Source of the DNA: Branchiostoma floridae | Lineage: Eukaryota > Chordata > Leptocardii > Amphioxiformes > Branchiostomatidae | DNA: 64,000 bases | Direction: 5' to 3' | Assembly: GCF_000003815.2 (NCBI RefSeq) | Contig: NC_049980.1 | Location: 11,347,816-11,411,815, forward strand | Part shown: positions 44,601 to 54,342 of the stretch, piece after piece | Layout of the letters: the number at the start of each line of letters is the position of its first letter | How positions within the stretch are numbered: the stretch's first letter is position 1 | The notes under the pieces: generated by a model | Database searches by the model: none | Told to the model about the DNA's origin: nothing | The model's input: the letters and a program-made list of their open reading frames with translations, nothing else | Program-made: the position numbers and the translations under genes

Positions 44601-45404
44601 TACAACAAGTCTTTGCTCCTTGGCAATATGATACCCTATAGGACACATTTTCAAAGATTGCCAGTCTGGTACTTGAATTAAAACTGAATTGGTGTTGCAT
44701 GTCTCTTGTTGTGCCCTGTGAAATCTCTGTTATTATGAGCCCTGAAACTGAAAATCTGCAAAGTGCCTGCAACACTAAAGTACAACATGTCCTGTATATG
44801 CCAAAAAGCAGTTACTCAGGCAACTGGTTATGACATTGAAAACAGTCAGACAATGCAGACAGCCTTTTGGCATCGTTCTTTTGCCTGTGAGATAGTTTTT
44901 ATATCCGAGCTGTGAATGGATATGCAAAAGAGATCCAGTTGGACAACAGGTTTATCCTAGCTGTGATATAATATGCAGCAAAGGGAGGAAGACAAATTTT
45001 TAGATTTTTTACATATCTATTTACATGTACAGCTAGGGTATAAAAACTATCCTCAATAAGATTTCTCCAGTGTTACTCACGGAAGACACTGGACGGCTAT
45101 CTGAAAAGTCTGACTGTTTCTGAAATCATACCCAGTTGCTTGAGTAACTGCTTTTTGACATATCTTATTACATAGATGTCTAACCTTCATCGACAACGCT
45201 TCCTGTAATTCTGTATTTTGGTGTCAAAACCACTTACGACTGCACTGTGAATGTTTCTGTGCAGGTGTGGTGGGTGTGTACCTGGCAGGGCACATTCTGG
45301 AGCTGACAGGCAGCTGGGCAGCTGTCTTCCACCTGACAGCTGCCATCAACACCTTCGGACTGCTCGTGTTCCTAGTCTACGGATCAGCTGAGAGAATAGT
45401 GTGA
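32602..45404 (+). CDS. SLC17A9: SLC17A9-like MFS transporter (vesicular nucleotide transporter family), 445 aa
   Basis: The SLC17 anion transporter family member SLC17A9 loads nucleotides into secretory vesicles using the membrane potential. Exons: 32602-32705, 34976-35102, 35276-35346, 35599-35747, 37964-38063 (or 38122-38218), 38685-38909, 39260-39356, 39793-39880, 40118-40152, 40728-40899, 41403-41432, 45265-45404; the total is 1338 nt in frame. TM1 is about residues 40-62 (WVLAYFIGNAILYASRAAMP) followed by a short loop, as in SLC17A9 and unlike other SLC17 members. The MFS loop motif is GYLSDRFGGE (about 94-103), and a TM4 arginine is in ILCRILHGACQG. C-terminal landmarks are GWIFNVVPWLVSMPGSVLSG and QAFHNSGVLVIPQDIAPSFAG. 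About 12 membrane segments fit the 436-aa human protein. Intron 1 holds an assembly gap; intron 11 is 3.8 kb. Substrate is inferred from the family only. Confidence 0.9.
33028..33149. other. Assembly gap (122 N)
   Basis: A run of unknown bases lies inside intron 1 of the SLC17A9-like gene. The recorded length may be nominal. Confidence 0.99.
33150..34719. other. Intron 1 sequence, no feature recognised
   Basis: The sequence from the gap to the 5S-derived SINE lies in intron 1 of the SLC17A9-like gene. No coding exon with matching family sequence, no clear transposon ends and no tandem repeat were seen. Confidence 0.5.
34720..34925 (-). mobile_element. 5S-rRNA-derived SINE
   Basis: Read on the minus strand, the head resembles 5S rRNA: CCCGATC..., TTGGAAGTTAAGCAACC, GTGCTTGGATGGGAGACC and TTGCTGTAGCCT follow in 5S order, covering the internal promoter. 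The tail (rc of CATCTTACGTCCCTACCGGAAGACG) is shared with the tRNA-derived SINE at 56885-57146. It is a degenerate SINE and not a functional 5S gene. Confidence 0.75.
35956..36235. repeat. Hairpin array, block 1 (TCAGCACTGG...AGTGCTGA)
   Basis: Ten units of TCAGCACTGGAAACC follow one another; in eight the half is matched by AGTGCTGA, giving 8-bp stems with a loop of about 8 nt. A higher-order repeat of about 80 bp is visible (the two units ending in GACGCCGG or AACGCCGG). It lies in intron 4 of the SLC17A9-like gene. Confidence 0.85.
36685..37196. repeat. Hairpin array, block 2 (TCAGCACTGG...AGTGCTGA)
   Basis: A second, more diverged block of the same TCAGCACT/AGTGCTGA hairpins, with variable loops (GGTTCC, GGAAAACG, GGAGCCG), is separated from block 1 by about 450 bp of unrelated sequence. 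Both strands carry it equally because each unit is a palindrome. Confidence 0.8.
37384..37781. mobile_element. hAT-type MITE in SLC17A9-like intron 4
   Basis: The 398-bp element has 16-bp terminal inverted repeats CAGGGTTCTCCCCAGA / TCTGGGGAGAACCCTG and an inner repeat CCTCCACTATACT near both ends (the right copy direct, not inverted). CTAAA occurs immediately outside both ends (37379-37383, 37782-37786), a partly decayed target duplication. No transposase is present. Confidence 0.8.
37964..38063 (+). CDS. SLC17A9: SLC17A9-like exon 5a
   Basis: Encodes MHYPSFTSLLAHRIRDTERA then LAYSIVSAGSLFG: the end of TM4, the cytosolic loop and the start of TM5. The acceptor is ACCCTCCAG and the donor CGG|GTAGGT. 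Length 100 nt; it enters at phase 1 and leaves at phase 2. It resembles the human SLC17A9 sequence in this region slightly better than exon 5b does. Confidence 0.88.
38122..38218 (+). CDS. SLC17A9: SLC17A9-like exon 5b (alternative to 5a)
   Basis: Encodes VAFPAESSLVAQNVKTDRTA then TYTIMHSGIKFG, homologous to exon 5a with one residue fewer. The acceptor is GGCGTTAG and the donor TGG|GTGAGT. Length 97 nt; phases are the same as 5a (1 in, 2 out), so 5a and 5b cannot be joined in frame and skipping both also breaks the frame. It begins only 58 nt after exon 5a ends. Confidence 0.8.
39408..39486. repeat. Tetranucleotide microsatellite (CAGA/TAGG)
   Basis: Imperfect CAGA, GATA and GGTA repeats follow the donor of exon 7 in the SLC17A9-like gene. 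Confidence 0.85.
40655..40727 (+). pseudogene. Decayed tandem copy of exon 10 start
   Basis: ATTGTAGGTATTGGAGGCCC at 40662 repeats ATTGTAGGTATGGGAGGACC at 40728, a 66-bp period that includes the upstream acceptor region. In the first copy the acceptor CTGTAG has become CTGTGG, and read as coding it hits an in-frame TAG just before the true exon. It is therefore a dead partial exon duplicate. Confidence 0.8.
42040..42543. repeat. Inverted repeat pair with 34-bp perfect arms in intron 11
   Basis: AGGCCACAGCAAGTAAATTT and the following ...TATGGATGACATCC (42047-42080) recur as the perfect reverse complement at 42501-42534. The similarity continues imperfectly outward (TGTATGT, GTGCTGTG). Either it is one transposon with long termini or two copies of one short element in opposite orientation. 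Confidence 0.75.
43486..43526. repeat. (CA)n microsatellite
   Basis: An ACAC tract with a CTGCACAA interruption in intron 11 of the SLC17A9-like gene. Confidence 0.9.
44798..45190. mobile_element. Foldback MITE, GCCAAAAAGCAGTTACT family, copy 2
   Basis: Left arm GCCAAAAAGCAGTTACTCAG (from 44800) is followed by GCAACTGG and AACAGTCAGAC. The right arm is the inverted equivalent, AGTCTGACTGTTTC through CAGTTGCTTGAGTAACTG to CTTTTTGACATA. Outside the right arm GATGTCTAACCTTCATC matches, inverted, the left flank of copy 1 at 24103. The internal spacer is about 250 bp. Confidence 0.75.
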
Positions 45405-46345
45405 GGGACAGACAAGCCTGGAGAAGGACAAACAAACACTGCCATTCTACTCATCATCATCATCATATCTTGTGCATGGCAGTAGATATGCCATTCTACT
45501 GTAAACCTTGAAATGTACTAGGTTGTTGTATTTTCACAATCATGGTGACCTCTTATTGCAAAATTTCTAATGAATTACAGAATTTCCAACCAAGATCTTC
45601 AGACACAGAGAAAACCCCATTTGCCCTTCTACCGCAAAATGACTGATATTATTACAGTTTAAATCTATCATCAGTGTTCTTCTCACCCCTCATAGACTTG
45701 TACATGTACTACACTTAGAAAAGATCCATGTACTGGTATACTGTACAAAAAATGTACCTCTACACATTCCAGTCTTTGTACATGTAAGTGCAATAAGTGT
45801 GACACATTGCACAGTAATTGCACACTGCCTAAAAGGAAATTCTCTTACATTTTAAACCGAATGCTTGCCACAATGTTTAGTCTTGTATCTTATCATCTTT
45901 GTTTTAGAAAGGTGGTCATAAATGTATATATTTGGTAATTTTGTAGCTGATATTATACTTAAAGTGGTATTGATAATGAAAATATTATGGTGATGGGTTG
46001 TTGCTATTGCTAACAAAACCTTTTGAAATCTATTTATGTAATACCATATAAAATGTATGTACCATAATACCATGTAAAAACCTTCATGCTACAAATGTAT
46101 GAACGAGTATTACAGATGACATCACAACATATCTAGACATTAGGGACAAATGCAATCAACTTCTTATTTATTGATGGCATTGTAAACAAAATTAGGTACT
46201 TTTTGAAAAATAATGTACATGTCTTTGATTTTATGTGGGTGTTGGATGGTCCAGAGATTATGTGTCATAACTTGAATACTTGGCATTCAAACTCACATCA
46301 AAAGATAAAGTGCAATTTTTGTAAAAGACACAAATAAAATTTGCA
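45405..46345 (+). other. 3'UTR of the SLC17A9-like gene
   Basis: The sequence after the stop codon runs about 930 bp to a polyadenylation hexamer AATAAA at 46333-46338. It includes a copy of the dispersed TTTTGCAGT-type repeat (about 45505-45665) and several ACATGTA palindromes. Confidence 0.6.
46333..46338 (+). terminator. Polyadenylation signal AATAAA of the SLC17A9-like gene
   Basis: A canonical hexamer in CACAAATAAAATTTGC about 930 bp after the stop codon at 45404. Confidence 0.5.
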
Positions 46346-49300
46346 AAGAGGATACTTGCTTCACAGTTATGTGTTCTGTAATGTGTTCATCATAAGGTAC
46401 ATATGAATACAGGTGGCCACTCCAGGTAGAAGTACATTGTGATGAGACATAGCGGACAAAATCTCCTGTTTTTTTTAAACATTTTTGTCCAGGTCAGGTC
46501 CTTTTTTTACCTTCACCAGGAATTTTATATTTTAGGAAGAATTTCTGTGTTTGTGCATAGTCACTAGGATAACTCAAGACTGGCTGCGTAGATTGGTCAT
46601 TTATTTGGTGAGCTGGTAGGTTATAATAAAAACCTAAGTAAGTTAATGGTATCCAAAGATGTGAATATTCGCTACTCATTTGCATAACTCATGATGAAGT
46701 TTAAACATGGAATTCTGCCAAAGAAAATGACTTTTACTGGCGTTCACATGTGTTCACACGTTGTGATTTTGGTAGAGACCATGATTTGGAATAGGTTATG
46801 CTGATTATAGCCGCATTGGAATAACCCATGAGATACGATGAAATCTACAAATGCTCTAAAATATTTCATGGAGGTATGAGGTCTCTGAACTCTTGTTGGA
46901 ATGGTGAAAATTGTCCAGAAAGGTTGTGACTAATTTTCCTCTTGAGTTGGTTGCAAATGGTAACCACCAATTTCGCTCGGCTAACTCCTCTGGCACATTG
47001 TTCAACTTGTATGTCTAATTTCTATTCCAGCTACCGACGGAGTATAGAGATTATGTTTAAGACACGCGTTGAAGTTATACATCATAAACATTTACATTTC
47101 TTTCTCCATGTATAAAACATGCCAGGTACGTAGTTGTTTGAGAAGACCCAGAGCTCACACAGAACGCACGTAGGGTTAGCTCATACCGACTTTGCCCCGG
47201 ACCTATCCTATCTGTCACCTGCACATGCACATTTGTAGGCAGTTAGCATTGCCATGCCTGAAGCTGCATCTGGTGATAGGTCGTCCCGACTTTGTCCTGA
47301 TGGAGGTCTTACGTACACGTACATCTGCCCTGCCCTCTGGAGCATTTAGCCTCACTTCCCAATTATTAGAACAACATTTTTTATGGTTACGTATCAATTA
47401 CATTTACACACTGGCAATTTCTATGGTAACAGGCTAAAAGTGTCATCTTAAGTTCTTCACATATGGAGGAAAATGTAAGATGCTACAATTTACGAATCCC
47501 GTACGAATGTCGTAAAATTCGTACAAATTTCGTAACAAAGGATGCTACATTTATTCCAACATACAGTAATAGTACATGTATGTAGATCTTCAGATGTATA
47601 TGAGAAGATCTGATTATTATTTTTTTTCTTCAAAAATTTCGAAACTATACATGTGAGGAACCCTCTCTATGACCACCTGTTGCATTCAGCGCACTTTCGC
47701 TATTTCTCTAAAAAGATAATCCTTTGGTAAGTGTCATTTTAGAGTTCTTTGCATATCGATGTGGAACATGTATAATACAGTACATTACTACATTTTTAAA
47801 AACATTTATCCATCGTAGATCTTCAGGCTTAGATGACAAGCTCCACCACAAAAACGCATATCCTTTAATTGAATTAACTGAACTTTAATAATGAAATCTG
47901 CAGGCATGGCAATCCAAGAAAAAGGAAACCACTAATAAGATTATTTCCAGTAGAGACGTCTTTCGAAGTTCACAATTGGATTTTAGGAAAGTTGATAGGT
48001 ACGAGTCAAGCCATACGTTCTGGTTAAGAATCAACGCGGAAGTTATGCATTTATTCATTGCATATGCGTCGGTCGAAAATGTCACTGCAGATAACCATAA
48101 TTTTTATCCACGTGCGATCTATCTGAAAAGTCAACGTGTCCTGTTATGGTGCGGTTACATCCGTCGTGGGCCTCTGTGCGATTTTATGAAGCAAACAGGA
48201 ATAGACAAATACGACGCAAGTTGAGTCAGCTTGTATCAGTGCCGCTATCAGACAAGAAAAGAATCAAACTAACAAAGATACATTGATACATGGACGGAAA
48301 TGTAAATGTTTGCAAGAAAACATTAGATTAAGGGTCCTATTTTGCTTTCTGACAGCGCGAATATCAAATCCACCTCCCTAGGTGTTTCTGGTAGAAAAGG
48401 TAAAATAATTCTGTAATTCATCAAGGTACAAAACGTCCATGAAATCCTTAACTAGGCACATTATTTTCATATTGATGTCGTAAAATTTCCAAGCAGGCTG
48501 TGACAGAACCAACCGCCCACAAGTGTCTAAGACAACCATTTCCGTACAAATCTGTCGACAATTGAATTTTGGAACATCTTTGCGATTGTAAGGCGATCGT
48601 ATGACGATCGTGCGACATATGTGACCGGGCCCTCTTGGGACAGTGACGCCTTTACCAGCCTTAGCAGCCTACAGCTGGCATTCGGCATGTTTAAGGTCAC
48701 CAGAGTCTATCTTCTTCACATGCTGTGCGGTCCATGCATACACCAATGTACATATCTCAAGTGCACTCAAGATAATAAACAAAGGCTGAAACAAACAAAC
48801 AAACAAGCAAACAAGCAAGCAAACAAAACATCAGCATGTATTTCCAAAATGGGAAATGCTGTGAAGCAGAGTATTGAAGCATGAGCAAACTAAAAAAAAT
48901 CGGACTCAATCACTACATTTTTTTACTCTAAGCCTTGTATAAATTTGATCATTTTGTGCTGATCGTACTTCGCAGTCACCAACAGATTATTCTCCTGTAA
49001 ACAGGTCTACGCATTAAAATTTGTATTTCGTGTACCAAAGTAGTTGGATGTGAAATATCGCGTATGATTGTTGAAGCTTTTAGAATGATAACTTCAAGGT
49101 ATCTTCATATGATCAAAAGAGGTATGACTTCTTATTCTAGTGTGATGAATCACATTGTTCATGAGATGAAGATGCCAAAGAAATAACTATCATATAAGTG
49201 GACGGCAACAGTACAGGATATCAAGAAGTTTTACAATGTAGCCATTTGAAGTCGGCTTTCAAATTGATAACGATACAAGTGTCCATTTACCTACCGGTAT

Positions 49301-50298
49301 CAGAAACAAGGTTTAGTGAAGTTATGAACAGACGAGTAGCATGAGTAGTAAATGTATAATGTACCTTCAACAACAAAACGAGTTGAAAAGTAGGTGGACA
49401 ATGTACAGGGAACAAAATCCATTCGTTTGATATACATGATATCTACATAGCAGAAACATTCAAGAAGACTAGTACAGGTTAAGGCGAATGGCCACAGTCT
49501 ACGAACATTCTAGTGCATAACACGTAAAAACCCCCATTCGCGCTCACCCAATAGTAGTACAAAAGCATCATAAATGGATGAAAGAGATTATGAAAATGGA
49601 TCCATAAAGGTAAGCGATGAGTATCTGCTGGTACTGAACACTGGCCTGCAGGCAGACATGCGTAACTCCGGGGGTTTCCGTTCTATCTAATACAATCAAT
49701 GGCTCGCTGAAACATGGGGTACCCTGAGGCGGATGGTGACTAATGCGTCGGTGTAGTATGGAAGATCAATAATGTAATACATCAGAAAGATAGCTTGATT
49801 TCTGTACTATTGATATGTGCGTACGTCAAGCAGAACATCGTGTTGTTTGCCGCTTATATTTAGCATATATAAGAAACGTTGAATTTTGAATTTTCTATTG
49901 TTTTTCTTATTTGATGAGTCGAGCAGAACATGCTTTGTTGTCAACCAACCAAAACTGACATTCCTATTTTTTTTATCACAAGACCGTTAAGGAATTCCAA
50001 AGCGAAACTAAAAATCGGAAACATTAATAACGTTGCGTTTTTAAGCATCTAGGGACAAAAAAGGATGACAAATCCTTCGTTCAAAGATTGCTCCGTGTAG
50101 CATTGGTTGCAACAAGAGGCCTCCTAAAAGCATTTAAATGTTTGAAGAGTTGCTTCTTGGTATCTCTTTGATACAGAGGTGGTATACATAAATCTTTTGC
50201 ATTTTAACGTTGCTAAAAAGTAGGTACTCTGTGTAGCTCTTTGGAGATTTCTCTGTCCTCTTGGACGTCATAAGATGTTTCTGCATATATGATGTTTG
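46346..50298. other. Intergenic, no gene recognised
   Basis: No exon chain could be built. Visible items are a (CAAA)n tract at about 48788-48828 and a palindromic run CGATCGTATGACGATCG at 48595-48611 that looks like one transposon terminus without a partner. Confidence 0.5.
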
Positions 50299-50490
50299 GC
50301 ACGGTGGCCATGGTTAGGTTTGTTGACGGAAAACCTGGAGGTACTGAGTTTGAGTCCCTGACGGCCTCGATTCTGTTCCCCTGGGAAAGCACTTTTCACT
50401 ATTTTTCCTCAATCGACTCAGGTAAACAAGAATATCTAACTTCGGCTATGACCGTGCCTCAAATATGACATTAAATGGAGGTCCCATCAC
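50299..50490 (+). mobile_element. tRNA-derived SINE, family 2
   Basis: The A-box region GGTGGCCATGGTTAGG and B-box GAGTTTGAGTCCC are followed by the body CCCCTGGGAAAGCACTTTTC and a tail AAATGGAGGTCCC. The body aligns with the SINE at 7270-7420. Confidence 0.75.
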
Positions 50491-51060
50491 GTTTGTTGTT
50501 GCAATTGTCGATTAAGGTTAGGGGTCCACTCGGTGTATAGTGGATCAAATTATGCAGGATATGCATCTTGTATACTTCAGTACAAACCTGGTGTGAAGTG
50601 GTTTACCGGGTTTGTAATACAAACAGACAACAACAGTTGAACATTTGGCACTGTAATGTGTTGTGAAGGGTTCCAAAGTTGAGTGGATAAGATTGTCACA
50701 CGGTGTTTGCTCAGCTGTCTGTCGTAGACTAACTATCATTACTACATAATGATCAGGTGCATATGTCTCTTCCTGAGATATGGTTCTCAAGCTACCTGGG
50801 GTTAATTACTCCTCCACGCAATCATTAGCGGTATCAACTCCAGCTTACAGCTCAATTATAAGGTATATGTTGCCATAGCTACCGAAAATATGTTTGTGAT
50901 TAATGTTTGGAATGTGTAAATGGACAATAATTATGAGCTGTTTTTTTTACTGGTGGTTTAGTTCTTAGTATGTATTCTTCTGCCCAGTAAAACATGCTAA
51001 GGTTAACGACCGCATAAAGCATCATGTATTGTTTTATGTGGGTATGATAAGCCACGCTAA

Positions 51061-52001
51061 CCCTATTCAGACCGGGCTTTTGGTCATCCCTTGACCGGGG
51101 GGGGGGGGGCTTTTGAGGCCCTCCACTTCTAAGTCCTATAACTCTAAGACGACGTGCTGTAGGGCCACCAAATTTTTGGGACATGATGTCGATATAATAC
51201 CTGACAAGTGTTTGACGTTTGACGTTACGTTGACGTAAGATGACGTAATTATGATGTCAGCAATTTCATTATATTGGCCGGACCCATGAAAAAAGGGTAT
51301 TCTCAGAAAACTTCAAGTTATGTTACAGAAATGTAACAACAAGTGTAGATAACAGAATAACAATGTTTATTACGACTTGCGTTGACAATAGCAACATCAA
51401 TGACGTCAAAATGACGTCATAAAATGGACATCTAAGATAAGAGTTGGGCTCCGCCATATTATATCCACCACCTTGAATTTTTAAAAATCCTTTTTTTGCA
51501 ACAAATAATCACAAAGAGCAAAGGAAATAGACTAAATTCATTCATTTAGATGGCTTTTGCTGAAAAAATACCAGATAGTTAAAAATTTTAAGGGATAATT
51601 AGCTTGTTATTTTTGATCTGGCCATACGGTCCGCCATCTTGGATTTTGGGCTGATTACGTCATCAAATTAGCATAATTTATGCATGTATGATTATGAAAG
51701 ATATGCTAAATAATATAAGATTTTATTTATGTAACAAAATAGCAGTAATATAGCAAATAAATGTGAAAAAATACATTGTCAGAACCAAAAATTTTGATTT
51801 TTGGCAAAACTGCCTGTCAACAAACGGTTGCCATGGCAACACGAAAAAATGGAAAATTTGTCAAACTTCGTAAAATTGTTGCCAACAATATATTAGGAAA
51901 ACTCACCAAATTTGGTGGCTCTAGAGTAAGCCGTTCTGGCGTTATAGGACATCAAAGTTGGCGCAGGCCTCAAAAGCTCCCCCCCCCCCGTCTGAATAGG
52001 G
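51061..52001. mobile_element. 941-bp element with long terminal inverted repeats (CCCTATTCAGAC)
   Basis: Ends CCCTATTCAGAC and GTCTGAATAGGG are perfect inverted repeats; similarity continues inward about 120 bp (poly-G, CTTTTGAGGCC, TCCTATAAC, GCCACCAAATTT). Flanks are CTAA on the left and TTTAA on the right, compatible with a decayed TTAA site, so piggyBac-like ancestry is possible. No transposase frame exists. The left half carries at least five TGACGT words. Confidence 0.75.
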
Positions 52002-54174
52002 TTTAAGTACTGCTTTAAACTTAACATCACTTTATACCTTGCTGTTAGAGAATTTACGGTCTATATCGGTACCGTAAGGTCAATTTCCCTAAAATCAGAA
52101 AGGGCAGACAATCTTATGATAAACCAGGGTTAATAAAAAACATACGTCAAGATCAAATGGTTGACGTCTTTTGAGGAAGTAGCACTTTCTGTAATAGATT
52201 GGAAGATTGGAGGGAAAGTTGATAAAAATCAACCGAAATCATTTTCTGACAATGATGAAAGCTGTGTGCATCGTTGGTAAACCTTAGTAAATCCGCGGAT
52301 ATGTGTACGACAGTAACAGAGGGGGATATTGTCCTTAGGCGAACTGTTCTGTAGGAGCTAAGCATATTCATGAGTGTACTGAGTTCACCAAAACGAGTTG
52401 TAAAGTTCGATCGGAGTGTTTTAGGCGAGTTGCATCGACTCATCCATGGTAACGTGAACAACTAGCGGCTCCTAGGTTAATTGATATCACTACGAATCTT
52501 GCTATGTTCACTAAAAAGGCCGCAAGTTTGTTTTGTAGTTCTTTAATACTATCGTACTGTTTCAGCAGCAAAATTTCCGCAAAGATAACTAAAGCTAAAG
52601 TTACTGGCACAAAGTTTCATAAATCATTCTGATATGTAAAGATAGCTTATCTTTCATACTTATGAACTGAACGGTAGACATGAGCCGGGACAAAATTGTA
52701 GTCATACTTTAATTAATGAAAAATAATCTACTGAGTCTCACGAAAATATGCGGCGCTCTCCCCCACACAAGTGTCATGTGTTGTTATTGTGTGTGCATAT
52801 TGGGGAGGGGGTAACTAGTGTGATGCAGAAAGTGACGAGCCGTGTGTACTTCAAACTATGTAGGAATTATGCCGCCTTCATCTACGTTACTTTTACCACA
52901 TCGTACCTGTCACCAATAAACAGTCACCCTGTCGACACTGACCTATAAACTGAAATCAGATGGCGCTCGCCTGCCATCTTATGATCCTAGCTATTCTTCA
53001 CTGCCATCTCTCAATGGATTCAAAATTCCAGAAGATAAAATATCTTGACCTAAAAACTTGAATACTGCCCTTATGGGTCATTCAATTCATAAAACTCAAT
53101 CACCACGAGACAGCCATATTGTACTCTGTTGAAACGCCCTGGCTTGGAGAAATCAGTGGCCAGTTGTCCTGTGGTTCGGTTTCATCCTCCCTTGTGATAC
53201 ACACACAACATGTCGCATCTCATCGATGGACTAGAGAGTGATAAAATATTCATCCGTTAGGTTTGTGTTTCCTGGAACATGAGGCGTTAGCTGTAGGCCG
53301 TGAGGAAGGCACGGGAGCGGCGATTGCCGGAGGGATTAGCGGGGTCGGTGCGGGGTTAATTGAGCGGGTGGGAGAGATTTACCGGTCTGTCCGGGGATTT
53401 AGGAGGGGGGAGGGGGTGATCATCACACAGGGCTTACGTGACCGAAAAAGGGTCTACAAGAAAAAAAAGAAGAAATTTGGAGAAAAATACCGAGTAAAGA
53501 CAAACGCAGACTTACTTTTTGATATCCATGTTTGAGATGTAGTATTTCAAAAAGAGCTATCTACCATTGAAAATACTCAGAACACTATCCAAATCGGAAG
53601 TTCCACTGCAGTATCCTAGGAAGCCGCCAGGGGGCCCATGATCAAACTTAACCTTTTTTTCCTGAACCTGAAAAGACAAAGACATACCAATTTTTGGTCG
53701 CTTGAAAGTGTTAAATATGCACTCAAAATCACTCAATAACGTGCTATATGCTAAAGCAACAGGGCGGTACGATTCCCACCCTTACTGCAATTATTGTTCT
53801 CACGGCCGTAATGGTAATTATGCAGTCCTCTGCAAATGGTCCAAATCTAGGCTAGTCCCACTGTCGCATAAAATTCATACAAAAACCCACCTGTGGTTCC
53901 AGAGTCTACCCACACGACACCGTTAATCACCTCCGGTGAGAGTTTATATTTTCTCCCGTGTTAATTTGTGGGAATAATAACTTTAGAGGTTTCGACTGAT
54001 TTCCATTAATGTTTGTATCTCCATAAGTCTGGGCCCTAGGAAGAAATAATCAACATTCGACATTCGGAAAGATATTTCCACACCCATTTCAAGACACAGT
54101 TTTTGCAAGAAATGGGATATTGTGCAAGGAAAATCTGATACAATTCTGACCGAGAGAAAGATACCATGACAGCC
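52002..54174. other. Intergenic, no gene recognised
   Basis: Only short frames without splice context or recognisable motifs. An ORF at 53263-53535 with a Gly/Arg/Lys-rich product was considered and not accepted. Confidence 0.5.
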
Positions 54175-54342
54175 TCTAACCCTAACCCTAACCCTAACCC
54201 TAACACTAACACTAACCCTAACCCTAACCCTAACCCTAACCCTAACCCTAACCCTAACACTAACACTAACACTAACACTAACACTAACCCTAACCCTAAC
54301 CCTAACACTACCCCTAACACTAACCCTGAACCTAAACCTAAC
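54175..54342. repeat. Interstitial telomeric repeat (CCCTAA)n
   Basis: About 28 units of CCCTAA on the plus strand (TTAGGG on the minus strand), with two blocks of the variant CACTAA and a degenerate right edge. This is the vertebrate-type telomere unit, also expected for cephalochordates. Confidence 0.97.

Noticed and set aside
48595-48620. CGATCGTATGACGATCG palindrome as a transposon
   Set aside because: Only one terminus is visible; no partner end or target duplication was found.
53263-53535. 90-codon Gly-rich then Lys-rich frame
   Set aside because: Composition follows GGGG and AAAA tracts; no recognisable motif or splice context.
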